Positions 43,115 to 51,822 of a DNA stretch of 64,000 bases are shown here, piece after piece. Source of the stretch: CAVSLM01 sp963728895. GTDB taxonomy: Bacteria; Pseudomonadota; Gammaproteobacteria; JBBQDK01. Numbering within the stretch: position 1 is the first letter of the stretch; each line of letters starts with the position of its first letter. Under the pieces are notes generated by a model. The model searched no databases. It was not told the origin of the DNA and saw only the letters and a list, made by a program, of their open reading frames with translations. Position numbers and translations under genes: made by a program. The stretch spans positions 1-64,000 of the forward strand of contig CAVSLM010000003.1 of assembly GCA_963728895.1 (NCBI GenBank), read 5' to 3'.

Positions 43115-44591
43115 ATGAGCGGTCTGATCTTCGAGCACTCGCAGCCCGGGACGCACGGCGAGCGCCCAGCTTCCGCCCGCTGCGCCCGCAGTCGAGGACA
43201 TCCCGGCGCGGTTCCTGCGCCGCACGCGCGCGCCGCTGCCGGAGGTGTCGGAGCTGCAGGTGGTGCGTCATTACACCCGCCTCAGTCGCAGAAGAACTTC
43301 TCCATCGACACCCAGTTCTACCCGCTGGGCTCCTGCACCATGAAGTACAACCCGCGGGCGTGCAATCGCCTGGCGATGCTGCCGGGGTTTCTCGCGCGCC
43401 ATCCCTACGCTCCGGAACCGCTGGGCCAGGGTTTTCTCGCCTGCCTCTACGAGCTGCAGGAAATGCTCAAGGAGGTCACCGGCATGCGCGGCGTGTCGCT
43501 GACACCCACGGCCGGCGCGCAGGGCGAGTTCGCAGGCGTGGCCATGATCCGCGCCTATCACCTTGCGCGCGGCGACCTGCAGCGCACCGAGATTCTGGTC
43601 CCGGACGCGGCGCACGGCACCAACCCGGCGACGGCAACCATGTGCGGCTATACGGTGCGGGAGATCCCCACCGACGCCGAGGGTGACGTCGACCTCGCCG
43701 CCCTGCGCGCAGGCGGTCGGTCCGCAGACCGCCGGGCATCATGCTCACCAATCCCTCCACCCTCGGGCGTCTTCGAACGCCGCATCCTCGACATCGCGCG
43801 GGTGGTGCACGAGGCGGGCGGACTGCTTTATTACGACGGTGCCAATCTCAATGCCATTCTCGGCAAGGTGCGTCCGGGGGACATGGGCTTCGACGTCATA
43901 CACATGAACCTGCACAAGACCTTCTCGACGCCCCACGGCGGCGGCGGGCCCGGTGCGGGGCCGGTCGGGGTGGGCGAGCGCCTGCTGCCGTTTCTCCCCG
44001 TGCCCGTGGTCGGCCACGACGGCAGCGAGTATCACTGGATCACCGAGCGCGAGCGCCCGCAGAGCATCGGCCGACTTTCGGCCTTCATGGGCAATGCGGG
44101 CGTGCTGCTGCGCGCCTACGTCTACGCCCGCATGCTGGGCCGCGAGGGCATGGAGCGCGTGGCCGACTACTCGACGCTCAACGCCAATTACCTGATGGTG
44201 AAGCTCGCGCAGAGCGGGTTCGATCTGGCGTTCCCCGGGCGCCGCGCGACCCACGAGTTCATCGTTACGCTCAAGCGCCAGGCGCGCGAGCTCGGCGTGC
44301 ACACGGTGGACTTCGCCAAAGCGTCTGCTGGACTATGGCTACCATGCGCCGACCACCTATTTCCCGCTGCTCATTCCGGAGTGCCTGCTGATCGAGCCGA
44401 CCGAGACCGAAGCCCGCGAGGAGCTGGACGGCTTCGTCGCCGCCTTGTGCAGGATCCTCGAGGAGGCCGAGAGCAGTCCGGATCTGCTGAAGAACGCGCC
44501 GCACACCCTGCCGGTGCGCAGGCTCGACGATGTGCGGGCGGCGCGCGAGCTGGACCTGCGCTGGCGTGCGCCGGCAGCCAGGGCCGGCTGA
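43115..44591 (+). pseudogene. gcvPB: Glycine dehydrogenase (decarboxylating) subunit 2, frameshifted
   Basis: PLP-binding half of the split P protein. Begins MSGLIFEHSQPGTHGERP; after shifts near 43160 and 43285 it reads ELQVVRHYTRLSQKNFSIDT, then LGSCTMKYNPRACNRLAMLP, DAAHGTNPATATMCGYTVRE, and the PLP lysine in HMNLHKTFSTPHGGGGPGAG. Further shifts near 43720 and 44325 lead to LLDYGYHAPTTYFPLLIPEC and the end at 44589-44591. Family blocks are in the right order and the restored length (about 490) is normal. Confidence 0.82.
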
Positions 44592-44605
44592 GCTGCGGCC
44601 GCCCG

Positions 44606-44968
44606 ATGGCGAGCCAGGGTGCGCGCGGCGTGGAACGCATCGTCAAGGCGTTCGGCTATTCCTGGTCCGGCTTCAAGGCAGCCTTCGCGCACGAAGAGGC
44701 GTTTCGGCAGGAGTTCGCGCTGTTCATGGTGGGCGCGCCGCTCGGGTTGTGGCTGGGCAATACGGGCGTGGAGCGCGCCCTGCTGGTCGGCAGCCTGCTG
44801 CTGGTGCTGATCGTGGAGCTGTTGAATACGGCCGTAGAGGTGGTGGTCGATCGCATCGGCGACGATCACCATGCCCTCTCCGGACGCGCCAAGGATCTGG
44901 GCTCTGCCGCGGTGCTGGTGTCGATCATCCATGCCGCGGTGGTCTGGTGGCTGGTCCTGCTCCCCTGA
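44606..44968 (+). CDS. dgkA: Diacylglycerol kinase
   Basis: Small integral membrane kinase that recycles diacylglycerol to phosphatidate. 120 residues (E. coli 122). N-terminal amphipathic part (VERIVKAFGYSWSGFKAAFA), EEAFRQEFALFMV, the catalytic helix VELLNTAVEVVVDRIGDDHH, AKDLGSAAVLVSI, and three transmembrane helices. Starts 14 bases after gcvPB. Frame intact. Confidence 0.95.
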   Translation: MASQGARGVERIVKAFGYSWSGFKAAFAHEEAFRQEFALFMVGAPLGLWLGNTGVERALLVGSLLLVLIVELLNTAVEVVVDRIGDDHHALSGRAKDLGSAAVLVSIIHAAVVWWLVLLP

Positions 44969-45044
44969 GCGGATCGCCGCAACCGGCGGGTGGCCGATCC
45001 CGCCGTGTGCGTCGCGCAAAACAACAGGCACGGGAGGTCGAATC

Positions 45045-45977
45045 ATGTCAGCGCTGATCTGCGGGTCGTTGGCGTACGACACCATCATGGTCTTCCACGA
45101 CCGGTTCAAGCACCACATCCTGCCGGACAAGGTGCACATGCTGAACGTGTCTTTCCTGGTGCCGGAGATGCGCCGCGACTTCGGCGGCTGCGCCGGCAAC
45201 ATCGCCTACAGCCTGAAGCTGCTCGACGGCGAAGGCGTGCCCATGGGCACGGTGGGTCAGGACTTCGGCCCTTATGCCAAGTGGATGGACCGCTGGGGCA
45301 TCGACCGCCGGCACCTGACCATGGTGGCCGACAGCTATACGGCGCAGGCCTTCATCACCACCGACATGGACGACAACCAGATCACCGCCTTCCATCCCGG
45401 TGCCATGAGCTACTCGCACCACAACCGGGTGCCGGCGGGGGATTCCATCACCATCGGCATCATCTCACCGGACGGGCGCGAAGGTATGATCGAGCACGCT
45501 GCGCAGTTCGCCGACGCCGGCATTCCGTTCGTCTTCGATCCCGGTCAGGGCCTGCCGATGTTCGATGGCCCCCAGCTGCTCGAATTCATCGAGCAGGCCA
45601 CGTGGGTGACGGTCAATGACTACGAGTCGGGACTGCTCCAGGAGCGCACCGGCCTGTCGCCCCACGAGATTGCCGACCGGGTGTCGGCGCTCATCGTCAC
45701 GCGCGGTGCGACCGGCTCGCGGATCTACGCCGGCAGGAGCACCATCGACATCCCGGCCGCACCCGCCGCGACGCTGGTCGATCCCACCGGTTGCGGCGAT
45801 GCCTACCGCGCCGGTCTGTTGTTCGGCCTCATGCACCACATGGACTGGGAAACCACGGGCCGTATCGCAGCACTGCTCGGCGCCATCAAGATCGAGCACC
45901 ACGGCACCCAGAACCACCGCTTCGACCGCGCGGCCTTCGAAGAACGCTACCTGGAGACGTACGGCCATCGGCTCTAG
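45045..45977 (+). CDS. PfkB-family carbohydrate/nucleoside kinase (adenosine kinase-like)
   Basis: 310 residues. FGGCAGNIAYSLKLLDGEGV and the anion-hole/catalytic motif DPTGCGDAYRAGLLFGLMHH are the two PfkB signatures. The sequence is of the type often annotated as adenosine kinase in gammaproteobacteria (opening MSALICGSLAYDTIMVFHDR). The substrate is not proven. A GGGAGGTCG ribosome site is at -10. The stop TAG is the first three bases of a MITE-like element, so the insertion left the protein end unchanged or supplied its stop. Confidence 0.87.
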   Translation: MSALICGSLAYDTIMVFHDRFKHHILPDKVHMLNVSFLVPEMRRDFGGCAGNIAYSLKLLDGEGVPMGTVGQDFGPYAKWMDRWGIDRRHLTMVADSYTAQAFITTDMDDNQITAFHPGAMSYSHHNRVPAGDSITIGIISPDGREGMIEHAAQFADAGIPFVFDPGQGLPMFDGPQLLEFIEQATWVTVNDYESGLLQERTGLSPHEIADRVSALIVTRGATGSRIYAGRSTIDIPAAPAATLVDPTGCGDAYRAGLLFGLMHHMDWETTGRIAALLGAIKIEHHGTQNHRFDRAAFEERYLETYGHRL

Positions 45978-46234
45978 CCCGGAAATCTCGCGAGCCGGCC
46001 CACGGCTGGCCAGTGAGTGAATGGATCGCGGGGAAGATCTGGGCATTCTTCGCGATCGGCGAACGATGACATACTTCTACGCCGCCGGCCTATCCCGGTT
46101 CAGGCGGTTTATCGCTCGCCCTGCTCAGTTATGGCTCAAGCGGTAGCTACGGCTATCTCTTTCGCTCCAGCCCGGCGCCAGGACGGCTGCGAATTCCGCC
46201 AGCTCCCGGGATGCTGGTGAGATTTCCGGGCTAG
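45974..46234. mobile_element. MITE-like element with perfect 15-bp terminal repeats, flanked by CTAG
   Basis: TAGCCCGGAAATCTC (45975-45989) and its exact complement GAGATTTCCGGGCTA (46219-46233), with CTAG at both outer edges (45974-45977 and 46231-46234). The 261-bp body has no credible gene. A diverged copy lies at 62411-62628 (shared blocks GTGAATGGATCGC, CGAACGATGACA, TACGCCGCCGG, CGCTCCAGCCCGGC), and a single end lies at 60781-60802. It is probably a non-autonomous derivative mobilised by a transposase elsewhere in the genome. Confidence 0.75.
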
Positions 46235-46387
46235 CCAGGCTAGCTGGCGTGCCGATTGAGCACTGCGGTAGGGTCGCCATCGGCCGAGCCCCGCGGATCG
46301 AGCGCCGGTGGGAGCTCGCCGGGCGGACGCGATGGCGGTCGCAGGGCCGCTTTCCCGCATGCCTGTGGAACCTCGAACGCGGTGGGT

Positions 46388-48466
46388 TCAGCGCGCCTGA
46401 CCGTTCCCCAGCGCGGCTTCCAGCGCGGTGATGGCTTCGACCGGTGCCTGGCAGGCCGTTCCGGTGCATACATAGGCAACGGCTTCACCGCGCGGTGTGC
46501 GTTCGCCGAGCAGGCCGGGCAGCGCAGGTTCTTCTGCGGGAATCGCCAGTGTCATGCGCCGCGGCGTGTAGTCGCGCGCGCAGATGCGCTGCCATTCCTC
46601 CAGCGCGCCCGGCGTGCCGCGCAGCACCACCGTCTGCGGCGGTTCGAGGTGTTCTTCGAGCGCCAGGACGAGCGTGGTGTGGGCGTGGGGAAGCTGGCTC
46701 AGCGCGGGCCAGGCCGCGCGCAGCGTGCGCGCGGCAGCGTCCAGGTAGCGCCCTTCGCCGAGCAGGTGACCGAGCCGGCCGAGCGCCAGCGCGGCGATGC
46801 CGTTGCCGGAAGGCGTGGATTCGTCCGCAAACGGTTTCGGGCGGTGGATGAGCCGCTCGTGATCGTTCGCGGTGAAAAAGAAGCCGCCGTCCCGTGCATC
46901 CTCGAAGCGCGCCAACACGACATCCGCCAGGGCAACGGCGAAATCCAAGTCGGCGCGCCGCCAGCGCGCCTGCAGCAGCTCCAGCAGGCCGTCGATCAGA
47001 AAGGCGTAATCGTCGAGATAGGCATTGAGGTGCGCGCGTCCGTCCTTGCAGGTGGCGAGCAGGCGGCCGTCCTGCCACAGCGTGGCGCGGATGAAATCCA
47101 CGGCGCGCTGCGCGGAGTCGACGAACGCCGGGCGGGCAAGATGCCTGCCGGCAGCCGCCATGCCCTTGATCATGAGTCCGTTCCACGAGGTGAGGATCTT
47201 CTCGTCGCGCCCCGGCCGCACCCGCAGCGCGCGTGCAGCGAACAGCTTCGCGCGCGCCTCATCGACCCTCTCGCGCACCCGGGGCTCGGGCAGCGCTGCA
47301 TCCCGCGCCAGCGCCGCGAAGTCCGTATACACGTGCAGATGCCAGTGGCCTTCGAAGTTGGACGGACGGTCGAGACCGAAGCGGCGCGCGAACAGGGCGT
47401 ACTGCTCCTCGTTCAGCAGTTGCCGCGCCTGTTCGCGGGTCCAGACATAGAACCTGCCTTCCTCGCCCTCGGAGTCGGCGTCCAGGGTCGAGTAATAGCC
47501 GCCTTGCGGGGACTGCATTTCGCGCATCACCCAGGCGCCGGTTTCCAGGGCCACGCGCCGGAACAGCTCGTCGGTGCTGGCAAGCGATGCCTCGGTGTAG
47601 AGCGCGAGCAGCGGCCCGTTGTCGTAGAGCATTTTCTCGAAGTGCGGAATCATCCACCGCTCGTCGACCGAGTAGCGACAGAAGCCGCCGCCGAGCTGAT
47701 CGTAGATGCCGCCGAGGGCCATCTTCCCGAGAGTGAATCCCGCCAGATACGCGCTGCGCTCGGCTTTCGCACCTTCGCCGGTGTAGCCGTGACGCAGCAG
47801 GCATTCGAGGCTGGCCGGATGCGGAAACTTGGGCGCGCGGCCGAAGCCGCCGTGACGCGCATCGAAGCTGTCCTCGAGCTCCTGCAGGACCGAATCGAGC
47901 GGTGCACGCGTGAGCGTCGCGCCCGCCTCGCCCGGCCCGGGGTTGAGCGATTGCAGCACCTCCACCAGCGAGCCGTTCTGGCGGCGCAGCTCCGCATTCT
48001 GCTCGCGGTAGACTTCCGCCACGCGCTGCAGGAGGTCACGGAACGCGGGCAACCCATGGCGTGGCGCGGGAGGGAAATACGTCCCGCCGAAGAACGGTAA
48101 GTGGTCGTCGGGCGTCAGAAACATGGTGAGCGGCCAGCCGCCCGGGCGCTGTGCGAGCAGCTGATGCGAGGTCTGATAGATCTTGTCCAGGTCGGGCCGT
48201 TCCTCGCGATCGACCTTGACGTTGACGAACAGGGCGTTCATGAGCTCGGCCGTGGCCGGGTCCTCGAACGACTCGTGCGCCATGACATGACACCAGTGGC
48301 AGGCCGAGTAACCGATCGATAGCAGGATCGGCTTGTCCTCGCGGCGCGCGCGCGCCAGCGCCTCCTCCCCCCAGGGATACCATTCCACGGGGTTGTGCGC
48401 ATGCTGCTCGAGGTAGGGGCTGGTTTCCCCGAGCAGGTGATTGGTATACTTCGTGCCTTCGTGCAT
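46388..48466 (-). CDS. DUF255 thioredoxin-domain protein (YyaL/SSP411 type)
   Basis: 692 residues. N-terminal thioredoxin-like DUF255 domain (NHLLGETSPYLEQHAHNPVE, Cys56-x-x-Cys59 in GYSACHWCHVMAHESF, PDLDKIYQTSHQLLAQRPGG). A six-hairpin (alpha/alpha) toroid follows, as in glycosyl hydrolases and N-acylglucosamine epimerases (GGIYDQLGGGFCRYSVDERW, PHFEKMLYDNGPL, DADSEGEEGRFYVW, LTSWNGLMIKGMAAAGR). The reaction is unknown. Start set at MHEGTKYTNHLL, the family start; the open frame extends 33 codons upstream without family sequence. Confidence 0.92.
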   Translation of the reverse strand: MHEGTKYTNHLLGETSPYLEQHAHNPVEWYPWGEEALARARREDKPILLSIGYSACHWCHVMAHESFEDPATAELMNALFVNVKVDREERPDLDKIYQTSHQLLAQRPGGWPLTMFLTPDDHLPFFGGTYFPPAPRHGLPAFRDLLQRVAEVYREQNAELRRQNGSLVEVLQSLNPGPGEAGATLTRAPLDSVLQELEDSFDARHGGFGRAPKFPHPASLECLLRHGYTGEGAKAERSAYLAGFTLGKMALGGIYDQLGGGFCRYSVDERWMIPHFEKMLYDNGPLLALYTEASLASTDELFRRVALETGAWVMREMQSPQGGYYSTLDADSEGEEGRFYVWTREQARQLLNEEQYALFARRFGLDRPSNFEGHWHLHVYTDFAALARDAALPEPRVRERVDEARAKLFAARALRVRPGRDEKILTSWNGLMIKGMAAAGRHLARPAFVDSAQRAVDFIRATLWQDGRLLATCKDGRAHLNAYLDDYAFLIDGLLELLQARWRRADLDFAVALADVVLARFEDARDGGFFFTANDHERLIHRPKPFADESTPSGNGIAALALGRLGHLLGEGRYLDAAARTLRAAWPALSQLPHAHTTLVLALEEHLEPPQTVVLRGTPGALEEWQRICARDYTPRRMTLAIPAEEPALPGLLGERTPRGEAVAYVCTGTACQAPVEAITALEAALGNGQAR

Positions 48467-48568
48467 CGCTCGCTCCTGTCCGGTCCCGATTTCCCGAGCA
48501 AATGGCTCAACTATAACGCAGCGCATCCGTACTTTCACGTCGATGCGCCTCTTTGCAGCACCCAAGGC

Positions 48569-49306
48569 ATGGATATTTCACTCGTCATACCGGTACGTAA
48601 CGAGGCCGAGAACATCGGCCCGCTGATTGGGGAAATCCGCGCGGCACTGGACGGCCGCGAGGACTACGAAGTCATCTACGTCGACGACGGCAGCAGCGAC
48701 GCCACGCCGCAGCGGCTTGCGGAGGCGGCGCGGGAGTTTCCGCGCCTGCGCGTCATCCGTCACCGGGAGAGCTGCGGCCAGAGCACGGCGGTGATGACCG
48801 GCGTGCGCGCTGCACGCGCATCCTGGATCGCGACGCTGGACGGCGACGGCCAGAACGATCCCGCCGACATTCCCAAGCTGCTCGCCGCATTGCGTGCGCC
48901 GGATGCACCGGTCAACCTGCAGCTCATCGGCGGGCACCGGCGCAAGCGCCAGGACACCTGGTTGAAGCGCATTTCCTCGCGGGTGGCCAACCGCGTACGT
49001 GCCCGCCTGCTGCGCGACGACACACCGGATACGGGCTGCGGGCTGAAGCTCTTTTCGCGCGAGGCTTTCCTGCGGTTGCCTTACTTCGATCACATGCATC
49101 GTTTCCTGCCCGCGCTGATCCAGCGCGCCGGCGGTCGCGTGCTTTCCATCGAGGTGCACCATCGCCCGCGTAGCCGCGGCGTTTCCAATTACGGCCTGCA
49201 CAACCGGCTGTGGGTGGGCATTGTCGACATGTTTGGCGTCATGTGGCTGCAGCGCCGCGCGAGGATCCCGGTGATCGTTTCCGGCGACCGGGACGCGGGC
49301 GCGTGA
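48569..49306 (+). CDS. GT2-family glycosyltransferase (dolichol-phosphate mannose synthase-like)
   Basis: 245 residues, one GT-A domain without C-terminal membrane helices. ISLVIPVRNEAENIGPLIGE, VIYVDDGSSDATPQRLAE, and the metal-binding DGDGQNDPADIP; also DTGCGLKLFSREAFLRLPYF. It probably attaches a sugar to undecaprenyl phosphate. It is followed by a TVP38/DedA-like gene and an ArnT-like transferase, which would use such a lipid-linked sugar, forming a three-gene envelope-modification unit. Confidence 0.9.
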   Translation: MDISLVIPVRNEAENIGPLIGEIRAALDGREDYEVIYVDDGSSDATPQRLAEAAREFPRLRVIRHRESCGQSTAVMTGVRAARASWIATLDGDGQNDPADIPKLLAALRAPDAPVNLQLIGGHRRKRQDTWLKRISSRVANRVRARLLRDDTPDTGCGLKLFSREAFLRLPYFDHMHRFLPALIQRAGGRVLSIEVHHRPRSRGVSNYGLHNRLWVGIVDMFGVMWLQRRARIPVIVSGDRDAGA

Positions 49307-49334
49307 GGTTCATCGCTGTGGGGGGCGTGCGGCA

Positions 49335-50045
49335 ATGAAGGTGCGCGTGCTGCTGCGCGGGCTGATTCTGATCGCCACCTTCGTCGCGCTCGGCTACGTG
49401 TTCGAGACCCGGTGGAGCGAAACCTTGAACGAAGCCTGGATCGACACCCAGGTGCGCGGGCAGGGTCTTGCCGGCCAGATGCTGTTCATCGGCATGGGCA
49501 CGCTGTTCACGGCCCTGGGCCTGCCGCGCCAGTTCGTGGCGTTTCTCGGCGGCTATGCCTTTGGCCTGGGATTGGGCACGGGGCTCGGGCTGCTCGCCGC
49601 CACGCTCGGCTGCGCGGCCGCCTTTTACTACGCGCGGTTTCTGGGGCGCGGCTTCGTGGCCGCACGCTTCGGCAAACGCATCCAGCGCCTGGACGCCTTC
49701 CTGCACGACAACCCTTTTGCCATGGTGCTGCTGCTGCGGCTGCTGCCCGTGGGCAGCAATCTCGGCACCAACCTCGCCGGTGGCCTCTCCGCAGTGCGCG
49801 GGACGCCGTTTGTGCTCGGATCGGCGGTGGGCTACATCCCCCAGACCGTGGTGTTCGCACTGGTGGGCAGCGGCATCGGCCTCGATCCGGAACTGCGCAT
49901 CGGTCTCGGGGTGGTACTGTTCGTCGTTACGGGCGCGCTTGGCGTGTACCTGTACCGGCGCTATCGCCACGGCAAGGCCCTCGATGAGGAACTGGAGCAG
50001 GAGCTGGGGGACACGTCCGAGACTTCCACCGCAGTGAAGGAATGA
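49335..50045 (+). CDS. TVP38/TMEM64 (DedA-superfamily) membrane protein
   Basis: 236 residues with about five transmembrane segments. Family core: LGLPRQFVAFLGGYAFGLGL, FLGRGFVAARFGKRIQRLDA, LLLRLLPVGSNLGTNLAGGL, GSAVGYIPQTVVFALVGSGI. DedA-superfamily proteins are tied to undecaprenyl-phosphate or lipid flipping, which suits the surrounding glycosyltransferases. The stop overlaps the ArnT-like start (ATGA). Confidence 0.88.
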   Translation: MKVRVLLRGLILIATFVALGYVFETRWSETLNEAWIDTQVRGQGLAGQMLFIGMGTLFTALGLPRQFVAFLGGYAFGLGLGTGLGLLAATLGCAAAFYYARFLGRGFVAARFGKRIQRLDAFLHDNPFAMVLLLRLLPVGSNLGTNLAGGLSAVRGTPFVLGSAVGYIPQTVVFALVGSGIGLDPELRIGLGVVLFVVTGALGVYLYRRYRHGKALDEELEQELGDTSETSTAVKE

Positions 50046-51758
50046 CCGAGAGCGCGACGCACCCAACTGCAGCCGCCTCCTGGAGCGCGTCGGGACTGCG
50101 TGTCTGGGCGCCGGTGCTTCCGGCACTGTTGTGGCTGGTGGTGGCGGGTCCTGCCCTGCTCACGCGCACGTACTTTCCCATCGACGAGACGCGCTATGTG
50201 AGCGCCGCCTGGGAGATGTGGTGGCGCGGCGAGTGGCTGGTGCCGTATCTCAACGGCGCACCCTACAGCCACAAGCCACCGTTGTTGTTCTGGATCTATC
50301 ATCTGGGCTGGTGGCTGTTCGGGGTGAACGAATGGTCGCCGCGGCTGGTCGCGCCGCTGTTCGGGCTGGGCAGCCTGCTGCTCACCCGGCGGCTGGCGCG
50401 CATGCTGTGGCCCTCGCGGCCGGAGCTTGCCGACTGGGCGCCGTTGCTGCTGATGGGCGCGGTGTTCTGGGCGTTCTTCAACACCGTCGCCATGTTCGAC
50501 CTGCTGGTGGTGTTTTTCACGCTGCTCGGCATGCTCGGCATTCTCAGCGCCTGGCGCGGGCGCGCACTGGGCGGATGGTTGCTGCTGGGGCTTGCCATCG
50601 GGCTGGGGATACTGGCCAAGGGACCGGTGATCCTGCTGCAGACCCTGCCCGTGGCATTGCTTGCGCCGTGGTGGGGGCGGGCGGCGCAGCCACGCGCGTG
50701 GCGGCGCTGGTACGGCGGGCTGGCAGGCGCCGTGGCGTTGGGTGCGCTCATCGCGCTGGCCTGGGCATGGCCGGCCGCCATCCACGGCGGGCCGCAGTAC
50801 GCCCATGCGATCTTCTGGGGGCAGACCGCCGATCGCCTGAGCGGCGATGAGGTCCCGCATGCGGCGCCGTTCTGGTTCTATTCCGCAATGCTGCCGCTGG
50901 GCCTGTTGCCGTGGACGGCATGGCCGCCGCTGTGGCGCGGTGCGGCGCACCTGCGCAGGTCCGATGATGCGGGCCTGCGGTTCTGCGTTGCCTGGATTGC
51001 GCCGGTGTTCCTGGCGTTCTCCATGATCAGCGGGAAGCAGCTGCAATACCTGCTGCCGCTGTTCGCCGCGCTTGCGCTGTCCGGCGCACGTGCCCTGCAG
51101 GAGGCGCGCATGCCCGGAACGCTGCGCGACAGTGCCCCTGCGGCCTTGCTGTTGGCGGGCTTCGGTGCGCTGCTTGCCCTGCTGCCCGCGTTCTCGCACC
51201 GGCTGGGCGATGCCTGGTGGCTGGCGCAGGTCGGACCGTGGTGGGGCGTGGCCTTGCTGTTGGCGGGCGTGGCGATGCTGCGGTGGCGCCCGCGGCGAGC
51301 CGCTGCCCGCGCTGCTGCAGTGGGCGGGTGCCAGCGCAGTGTTGCTGGTAGTGGTCCAGGTGGGCTTCGTACGCGCGGCACTTCCGTCCTACGATCTGCA
51401 TCCGCTCGCGCAGCATTTGCGTCGGGTCGAGCTGCAGGGTACGCCGGTGGCCCATCTCGGCAAGTACCACGGGCAATACCAGTTCCTGGGTCGCCTGCAG
51501 GCGCCGCTCGCGGTGTTGAGCAGCCATGCGCAGGCGCTCGACTGGGCCCGCGCCCATCCTCGGGGCAAACTGGTGATCTACTACCCCGACTGGCGTCCCG
51601 GCACCACCCACGACGTCGAGTTCGCCCAGGGGTTTCGCGGCAAAGGCGTGGCCGTGCTCGGCGCGGCGCAGGTCGCCCGCCATCCCGAGTGGCTGCAGCA
51701 CTGGCCGCCTCGGGACGTGACCGGCAACCGCCGTGATGCAGCCGGCGCCGGTCCGTAA
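50042..51758 (+). pseudogene. ArnT-like GT39/GT83 glycosyltransferase, one frameshift
   Basis: Polytopic transferase that moves a lipid-linked sugar onto lipid A or another acceptor. Reads FPIDETRYVSAAWEMWWRGE, LVPYLNGAPYSHKPPLLFWI (conserved ArnT/PMT loop), LAKGPVILLQTLPVALLAPW, MISGKQLQYLLPLFAALALS. A one-base shift near 51292-51300 then leads to a soluble C-terminal part (GKYHGQYQFLGRLQAPLAVL, YYPDWRPGTTHDVEFAQGF) ending at 51758. The restored length of about 570 residues matches the family (ArnT 550). Coupled to TVP38 by overlap. The full product needs the frame restored; otherwise a 564-residue chain with an unrelated tail is made. Confidence 0.83.
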
Positions 51759-51795
51759 CAGGCTTACAGTAGAGAGTACACGGGAGGTTTCGTAA

Positions 51796-51822
51796 ATGAT
51801 CGAACATGAGTCGCCATCGTGA
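51796..51822 (+). promoter_or_regulatory. Eight-codon leader ORF overlapping the SulP start
   Basis: A GGGAGG ribosome site (51782-51787) is followed at normal spacing by ATG 51796, reading MIEHESPS and ending TGA at 51820-51822. That TGA overlaps the GTG start of the SulP gene (51819). The only good ribosome site in the leader serves this mini-ORF, so SulP translation may depend on termination and re-initiation. Confidence 0.45.

Noticed and set aside
43096..43300. Alternative protein in the shifted frame at the start of gcvPB (QLPPAAPAVEDIPARFLRRT)
   Set aside because: This is the true gcvPB N-terminal text displaced by a frameshift, not a separate gene.
46256..48100. 614-codon plus-strand open frame
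   Set aside because: Antisense of the DUF255 protein gene; no recognisable domain.
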